Positions 62,754 through 64,000 of a DNA stretch of 64,000 nt are shown one piece after another. Position 1 is the stretch's first letter; every line of letters starts with the position of its first letter. This DNA is from an uncultured Holdemanella sp. (GTDB lineage: Bacteria; Bacillota_I; Bacilli_A; Erysipelotrichales; Erysipelotrichaceae): positions 1 to 64,000 of the forward strand of contig NZ_CAKVMR010000002.1 of the NCBI RefSeq assembly GCF_934772795.1, written 5' to 3'. Position numbers and translations under genes: made by a program. The notes below the pieces were generated by a model. The model did no database searches, was not told the DNA's origin, and saw only the letters and a list, made by a program, of their open reading frames with translations.

Positions 62754-62758
62754 CAACT

Positions 62759-62780
62759 GATTCAATTTTATCATTGAATC
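62759..62780. promoter_or_regulatory. Second palindrome overlapping the moaA and tag promoters
   Basis: A perfect 8-bp inverted repeat GATTCAAT/ATTGAATC with a 6-base centre covers the predicted moaA -10 (TAAAAT, minus, 62765-62770) and the tag -35 (TTGAAT, 62774-62779). A bound protein could block both genes. Confidence 0.55.
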
Positions 62781-62802
62781 CACATTTTATCTACTTTAAA
62801 AT
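62774..62802 (+). promoter_or_regulatory. Promoter of tag, predicting a leaderless mRNA
   Basis: A -35 TTGAAT (62774-62779) and a -10 TAAAAT (62797-62802) are 17 bases apart. The expected start point is at or next to the ATG at 62809, so the mRNA would have almost no leader. Confidence 0.55.
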
Positions 62803-62808
62803 GGAATC

Positions 62809-63348
62809 ATGAAACGATGTGCGTGGTGTAATCTAAACAATCCAAAATATATTGAATATCATGATCATGAATGGGGAAAACTCAATACAGATGAAGAATA
62901 TCTCTTTGAAATGTTGATACTTGAATCTTTTCAGGCAGGACTAAGCTGGCAGTGTATTCTAAATAAAAGAGAAGCTTTTAAAGAGGCTTATGAAGACTTT
63001 GACATTGATAAAGTGATTGAATTTGATGAAGAGAAAATAGAACAATTAAGAAACAATCCTAATATCATTCGTAACAAATTAAAGATCAAAGCGAGTATTT
63101 CAAATGCGAAAATTTTTAAATCCATTCAAGAAGAGTATCAAACTTTTTATGATTACTTATGTACTTTTACCCATGGACAAATCATTTATGAAACAGAAAA
63201 AACAACGTCAGCTCTTTCAGATTCCATTTCAAATGATCTAAAAAAAAGAGGCATGAAGTTTGTAGGAAGTACGATTATATACTCCTATCTTCAAGCCATC
63301 GGTGTGATTTATTCTCACGAAAAAGATTGTTTCTTATACAAAGACTAA
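62809..63348 (+). CDS. tag: DNA-3-methyladenine glycosylase I
   Basis: Removes 3-methyladenine from DNA. The 179 residues have RCAWCNLNNPKYIEYHDHEWG with the zinc-binding cysteine and histidine, the catalytic LESFQAGLSWQCILNKREAF block, and the C-terminal KFVGSTIIYSYLQAIGVIYSHEKDC with the other zinc ligands. No clear ribosome site is present. It is divergent from moaA. Confidence 0.94.
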   Translation: MKRCAWCNLNNPKYIEYHDHEWGKLNTDEEYLFEMLILESFQAGLSWQCILNKREAFKEAYEDFDIDKVIEFDEEKIEQLRNNPNIIRNKLKIKASISNAKIFKSIQEEYQTFYDYLCTFTHGQIIYETEKTTSALSDSISNDLKKRGMKFVGSTIIYSYLQAIGVIYSHEKDCFLYKD

Positions 63349-63677
63349 TCCCATGTTTTCCAAACATTTGGTTCATAGCCTACTGTCGCCGATTTGCCGT
63401 TACGCACGATTGGCGTTTTTAATATGTGCTGATTGAGATACACTTTATCTTCTTTATCTGACAAGTAATTCAACATCGTCAATAATTCTTTATCCTTAGC
63501 TTTTGGATCAATCATGGAATCAATGCCAACTTGTCTTAATACACTTTCAAATTCTTTCTTACTCATTTCTTTTTCATCTAAATTGATAAACTGAAACTTA
63601 ATATTTCTTTCTTTAAAATAGCGTTGTGCTTTCTTTGTATCAAAGCACTTGTTTTTTCCAAAAATTTGTATATTCAT
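63345..63677 (-). CDS. ArsC/Spx family thioredoxin-fold protein
   Basis: A 110-residue protein with the reactive cysteine in NKCFDTKKAQRYF (CxxT-like), EKEMSKKEFES and the end IVRNGKSATVGYEPNVWKTW. This is typical of ArsC-family relatives rather than Spx regulators, which have a CxxC. Arsenate reduction is not certain. The start overlaps the amidohydrolase stop by one base (TGATG). Confidence 0.82.
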   Translation of the reverse strand: MNIQIFGKNKCFDTKKAQRYFKERNIKFQFINLDEKEMSKKEFESVLRQVGIDSMIDPKAKDKELLTMLNYLSDKEDKVYLNQHILKTPIVRNGKSATVGYEPNVWKTWD

Positions 63678-64000
63678 CACATTAACCTCTTTATCCTTTT
63701 TTGTACTTCATCATATAAGGATTCCATGTCAAACCCTACATGAAAATGTCCATCTTCATACAAGATTTCACCATTGACCATGGTACATTTTACATTGGAT
63801 TTAGATCCGCTGTATACAATATTTTTTGCGATATTATTCATTGGCTGCATATTTGGTTGATGTAGATCTAAAATAATTAAATCTGCCAACTTTCCAGCTT
63901 CTAATACCCCACAATTTAAATTTAAAGCTTTAGCTCCATTTACGGTTGCCATTTTCAACACTTCATAAGCATCAACTGCAGAAGCATCACAATTTTTATA
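63677..64000 (-). CDS. Amidohydrolase, MTA/SAH deaminase-like (3' part)
   Basis: The C-terminal 107 residues of an amidohydrolase whose 5' part is outside the window. The visible LKMATVNGAKALNLNCGVLEAGKLADLIILDLHQPNMQP and NIVYSGSKSNVKCTMVNGEILYEDG match the end of 5-methylthioadenosine/S-adenosylhomocysteine deaminases and related chlorohydrolase-like enzymes. The catalytic metal site is not visible, so specificity is uncertain. Confidence 0.82.
   Translation of the reverse strand, partial: YKNCDASAVDAYEVLKMATVNGAKALNLNCGVLEAGKLADLIILDLHQPNMQPMNNIAKNIVYSGSKSNVKCTMVNGEILYEDGHFHVGFDMESLYDEVQKRIKRLM

Overview
The window is AT-rich with compact, heavily overlapping genes, strong AGGAGG-type ribosome sites, a lactose-family PTS, PRD regulation, LuxS, a SecA without the C-terminal zinc tail, and a prfB frameshift. 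This points to a low-GC member of the Bacillota. An Erysipelotrichales-like gut anaerobe is my best guess, but no rRNA is present to confirm it. Most genes lie on the minus strand.

Layout. 1-760: edge of a mobile or decayed region (start of a small DNA-binding-like protein, nested inverted repeat, truncated CydD-like ABC transporter). 840-12300: housekeeping and metabolic genes (cyclophilin lipoprotein, malQ, SWIM/SNF2 helicase, GNAT, pheA plus aminotransferase, DUF234-type ATPase, oligoendopeptidase). 12400-27980: a PTS-peptidase island. It holds lactose-family IIA, IIB and IIC, a glycosylasparaginase, seven metallopeptidase-type proteins (M20, M3, M19, M81, two M42, plus the neighbouring M3 at 10525), CutC, a stand-alone GrdB-like domain, an RDD membrane protein, a PRD activator and a YitT protein. 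Six palindromes of the form TTCCTA-N4/5-TAGGAA occur only in the promoter regions of this island, each about 54 bp upstream of a predicted start point, so it looks like one regulon. 27980-36400: YjbR, nitroreductase and U32-like proteins, prfB and secA (coupled), luxS, mutY, manA. 36400-38000: an Rpn-nuclease gene with two decayed partial copies. 38200-39720: HAD phosphatase and thiD under a TPP riboswitch. 39730-44000: a GlpA-like FAD oxidoreductase, a second FAD oxidoreductase and a DUF1667 protein, divergent from a LacI regulator with operator repeats. 43960-48850: cysteine desulfidase, two small proteins, MscS, an aromatic-acid exporter-like protein, a sigma-like factor. 48960-51890: a VanY-CapA-VanY cell-wall group.

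51884-62720 is one tightly overlapping 14-gene operon: moaA, moaC, a MOSC-MoaB fusion, modB, modC, modA, a MoeA-like protein, a ModE-like regulator, DUF3343, selD, yedF, yqeB, a cysteine desulfurase-like protein and a YqeC-XdhC fusion. It couples molybdate uptake and molybdopterin synthesis to selenophosphate synthesis and to the maturation factors of selenium-dependent molybdenum hydroxylases. The hydroxylase itself is not in the window. A palindrome resembling a ModE site lies just upstream of moaA. The window ends with tag, an ArsC-like protein and the 3' part of an amidohydrolase.

The most interesting parts are the PTS-peptidase regulon, which I propose takes up a glycosyl-amino acid or glycopeptide (perhaps GlcNAc-Asn), and the compact selenium/molybdenum operon with its permuted YqeC-XdhC fusion.
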